Origin: Granulicatella adiacens | Lineage (GTDB): Bacteria; Bacillota; Bacilli; Lactobacillales; Aerococcaceae | Direction: 5' to 3' | NCBI GenBank assembly: GCA_018364485.1 | Contig: JAGZLX010000072.1 | Coordinates: forward strand, 1-7,870 | Length of the DNA stretch: 7,870 nt | Shown here: positions 6,459-7,870 of the stretch, piece by piece | How positions within the stretch are numbered: position 1 is the stretch's first letter | Layout of the letters: each line of letters starts with the position of its first letter | The notes under the pieces: model-generated | What the model saw: the letters and a program-made list of their open reading frames with translations, nothing else | What the model was told of the DNA's origin: nothing | The model's database searches: none | Program-made: the position numbers and the translations under genes

Positions 6459-7547
6459 TTATAACTCCATCTTGAAGTCTAAGAAGGCTTCGTTATATTT
6501 TTGAATCCACTCGTTCCCTAAATACTCATAGTGTTCTAATGAATTAATAATTTCTTCTGAAGGATAGTATGTTTCATCAGAAGTTACTTCAGGATCCATT
6601 AACTCTTTAGCTTTTTCGTTTGGTGTTGAATAACCCACGTATTCCGCGTTTCTAGCTGCATTTTCTGGGCGAAGCATGAAGTTAATAAAGGCATATGCAC
6701 CATCGATATTTACAGCTGTATGTGCGATTGCAAAGTTATCTGTCCAAACCGCACTGCCATCTTTTGGCAAGATATATTGTACGTTTGGATTTTCTTCTGC
6801 AACTGCCGCCGCATCTCCAGAATACCCCATTCCGATTGGAGCTTCTTCGAGTTTCATCATTGTTTTGATTTCTTCATTTAAAACTGCACGGACATTTGGT
6901 TTCAATTCTTTTAGCTTTTGCTCGGCCGCTTGTAATTCAGCATCATTCTTCGAATTTAATGAGTATCCTAATGATTGAAGCGCCATTCCGAGTGCTTCAC
7001 GGTTTCCGTCTAAAACAAGCACTTTATTTTTGAAATCTTCTTTCCATAAATCATTCCATGTTTGAATGCTTTCTGGGTCGATATATTTCGTATTCACCAT
7101 AATCCCGACAGTTCCCCAGAAATATGGCACTGTATATTGGTTTCCTTTATCCACTGGACTATTTAATAAGAACGGAGAAATATTTTCTAGTCCTTTAATC
7201 TTTGAATGGTCTAGCTTTTGAAGTAAATTTTGATTCACTAATTTGGTAATACTTGATTCACTTGGAAAGACGATATCATAACGCGTTCCGCCTTGTTTTA
7301 GCTTGGCTTCCATCGCATCATTAGAATCGAATGTTTCATAGACAACTTGAATGCCTGTCTCGGCTTCAAATTCTTTAATCAATTCTGGATCGATATAGTT
7401 CCCCCAGTTAAATAGGAACAATTGCTGTTGTTCTGATGAAGTTTCTACTTCCTCTGTAGATTCTTTTGCTTGAAGCATGTTTTTTACTCCAAATAAAATA
7501 GCAACCATTGCGAGAATTGCAACGATTAAAGATACTAGTTTTTTCAT
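6459..7547 (-). CDS. potD: PotD-like spermidine/putrescine-binding protein
   Basis: PotD is the extracytoplasmic substrate-binding subunit of a polyamine ABC importer. The 362-residue protein starts with a basic tip and a hydrophobic segment (residues 4-22) but has no lipobox cysteine, so it is probably anchored by an uncleaved signal or secreted. This is also seen in streptococcal PotD. The mature part begins with LFNWGNYIDPELI (43-55), with Trp48 and Tyr51, and continues with FDSNDAMEAKLKQGG, DIVFPSES and DGNREALGMALQSLGYSLNS. WTDN (Trp268, Asp270) and YVGYSTPN (Tyr306) follow. These match ligand positions in PotD, with Tyr242 at a position that is Trp in E. coli. An AAGGGG site lies 6 bases before the ATG. 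Usual partners potA, potB and potC are absent from the window, so the transporter core must be encoded elsewhere or this is a second copy. Confidence 0.88.
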   Translation of the reverse strand: MKKLVSLIVAILAMVAILFGVKNMLQAKESTEEVETSSEQQQLFLFNWGNYIDPELIKEFEAETGIQVVYETFDSNDAMEAKLKQGGTRYDIVFPSESSITKLVNQNLLQKLDHSKIKGLENISPFLLNSPVDKGNQYTVPYFWGTVGIMVNTKYIDPESIQTWNDLWKEDFKNKVLVLDGNREALGMALQSLGYSLNSKNDAELQAAEQKLKELKPNVRAVLNEEIKTMMKLEEAPIGMGYSGDAAAVAEENPNVQYILPKDGSAVWTDNFAIAHTAVNIDGAYAFINFMLRPENAARNAEYVGYSTPNEKAKELMDPEVTSDETYYPSEEIINSLEHYEYLGNEWIQKYNEAFLDFKMEL

Positions 7548-7565
7548 TTATGACCCCTTCTCATT

Positions 7566-7612
7566 AAAAAAACTGCTTTTAATACAGTGTGATTCCTAGA
7601 TTAAAAGCAGTT
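7566..7612 (-). terminator. Intrinsic terminator after the nucleoside permease gene
   Basis: On the minus strand AACTGCTTTTAA pairs with TTAAAAGCAGTT across an 18-base loop, followed by a run of T residues down to 7566. It begins 7 bases after the permease stop. The stem is AT-rich and the loop is long, so it may be less than fully efficient. It ends only 18 bases before the potD ATG, leaving room for a ribosome binding site but no promoter. Confidence 0.82.
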
Positions 7613-7619
7613 CTCATTC

Positions 7620-7870
7620 TTATTTAGATTTTACGTAGTTCTTACCGTTAGCGGCTGGACCTTCCGATTTTCCAATGAATCCTACCAATACAATGATAGT
7701 AATCAAATATGGCGCAATCGTCAAGCCAACTGATGGGATATCTTTAATTACTGGGATGTAATTTCCGATAACCCCTAAACTTTGAGCAAGTCCGAAGAGC
7801 AATGCTGATAGCATCACGCTCACTGAATTCCACTTACCAAAGATCATCGCAGCCATCGCAATGAACCCTT
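7620..7870 (-). CDS. Nucleoside/simple-sugar ABC transporter permease (NupQ/YufQ type), C-terminal fragment
   Basis: This is an integral membrane subunit of a BmpA-associated ABC importer for nucleosides (BPD_transp_2 family). The gene continues past 7870, so only the last 82 residues are seen. They begin GFIAMAAMIFGKWN, the hallmark loop of this family near the C-terminus. Two hydrophobic segments follow (about residues 15-33 and 47-66 of the fragment), and it ends with GFIGKSEGPAANGKNY, very close to the usual GKxxxPAAxGxxY tail. Any methionine start inside the window is internal. The matching ATPase, lipoprotein and first permease genes would be upstream, beyond the edge. A sugar-type substrate is possible, but nucleosides are the common case in Gram-positives. 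It is followed by its own terminator, so it is the last gene of its operon. Confidence 0.88.
   Translation of the reverse strand, partial: GFIAMAAMIFGKWNSVSVMLSALLFGLAQSLGVIGNYIPVIKDIPSVGLTIAPYLITIIVLVGFIGKSEGPAANGKNYVKSK

Overview
The window looks like chromosome from a low-GC Gram-positive bacterium of the order Lactobacillales. The reasons are the gene order fabT-fabH-acpP-fabK-fabD-fabG-fabF, an FMN-type enoyl-ACP reductase (FabK), strong AGGAGG-type ribosome binding sites, a streptococcus/enterococcus-type PotD with no lipobox cysteine, and AT-rich sequence. I cannot name the genus with confidence. Every gene reads on the minus strand, so transcription runs from high to low coordinates.

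Region 1 (4740 down to 1): the fatty acid synthesis (FASII) operon. A FabT repressor gene is read first, from a TTGACA/TATACT promoter embedded in four TTTGA-N3-TCAAA FabT boxes. It is followed by fabH (initiation), acpP (acyl carrier), fabK (enoyl reduction), fabD (malonyl transfer), fabG (ketoacyl reduction) and the first 59 codons of fabF (elongation condensation). The accB-fabZ-acc genes that usually follow would lie beyond position 1. The genes are packed with gaps of 4 to 30 bases, except for an 82-base gap between fabK and fabD. That gap holds a stem-loop plus U-tract that looks like an intrinsic terminator or attenuator inside the operon.

Region 2 (4870 to 4741): an AT-rich spacer. 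It holds a strong intrinsic terminator ending the upstream amidohydrolase unit. I see nothing else convincing between 4741 and 4833 beyond A/T-rich sequence that could act as an UP element for the fab promoter.

Region 3 (7547 to 4871): a two-gene unit made of a PotD-like polyamine-binding protein and a YtcJ-like metal-dependent amidohydrolase, separated by one base and probably translationally coupled. The potABC genes are not beside potD in this window.

Region 4 (7870 to 7566): the C-terminal end of a nucleoside/simple-sugar ABC transporter permease (NupQ/YufQ type), followed by an intrinsic terminator directly in front of potD.

Most of the window is conventional. The parts most worth a second look are the four-box FabT operator array with its regular spacing, the hairpin between fabK and fabD, the potD-amidohydrolase pairing, and the missing obvious promoter for potD. 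I saw no convincing sign of an entirely new system, mobile element, CRISPR array or structural RNA gene.
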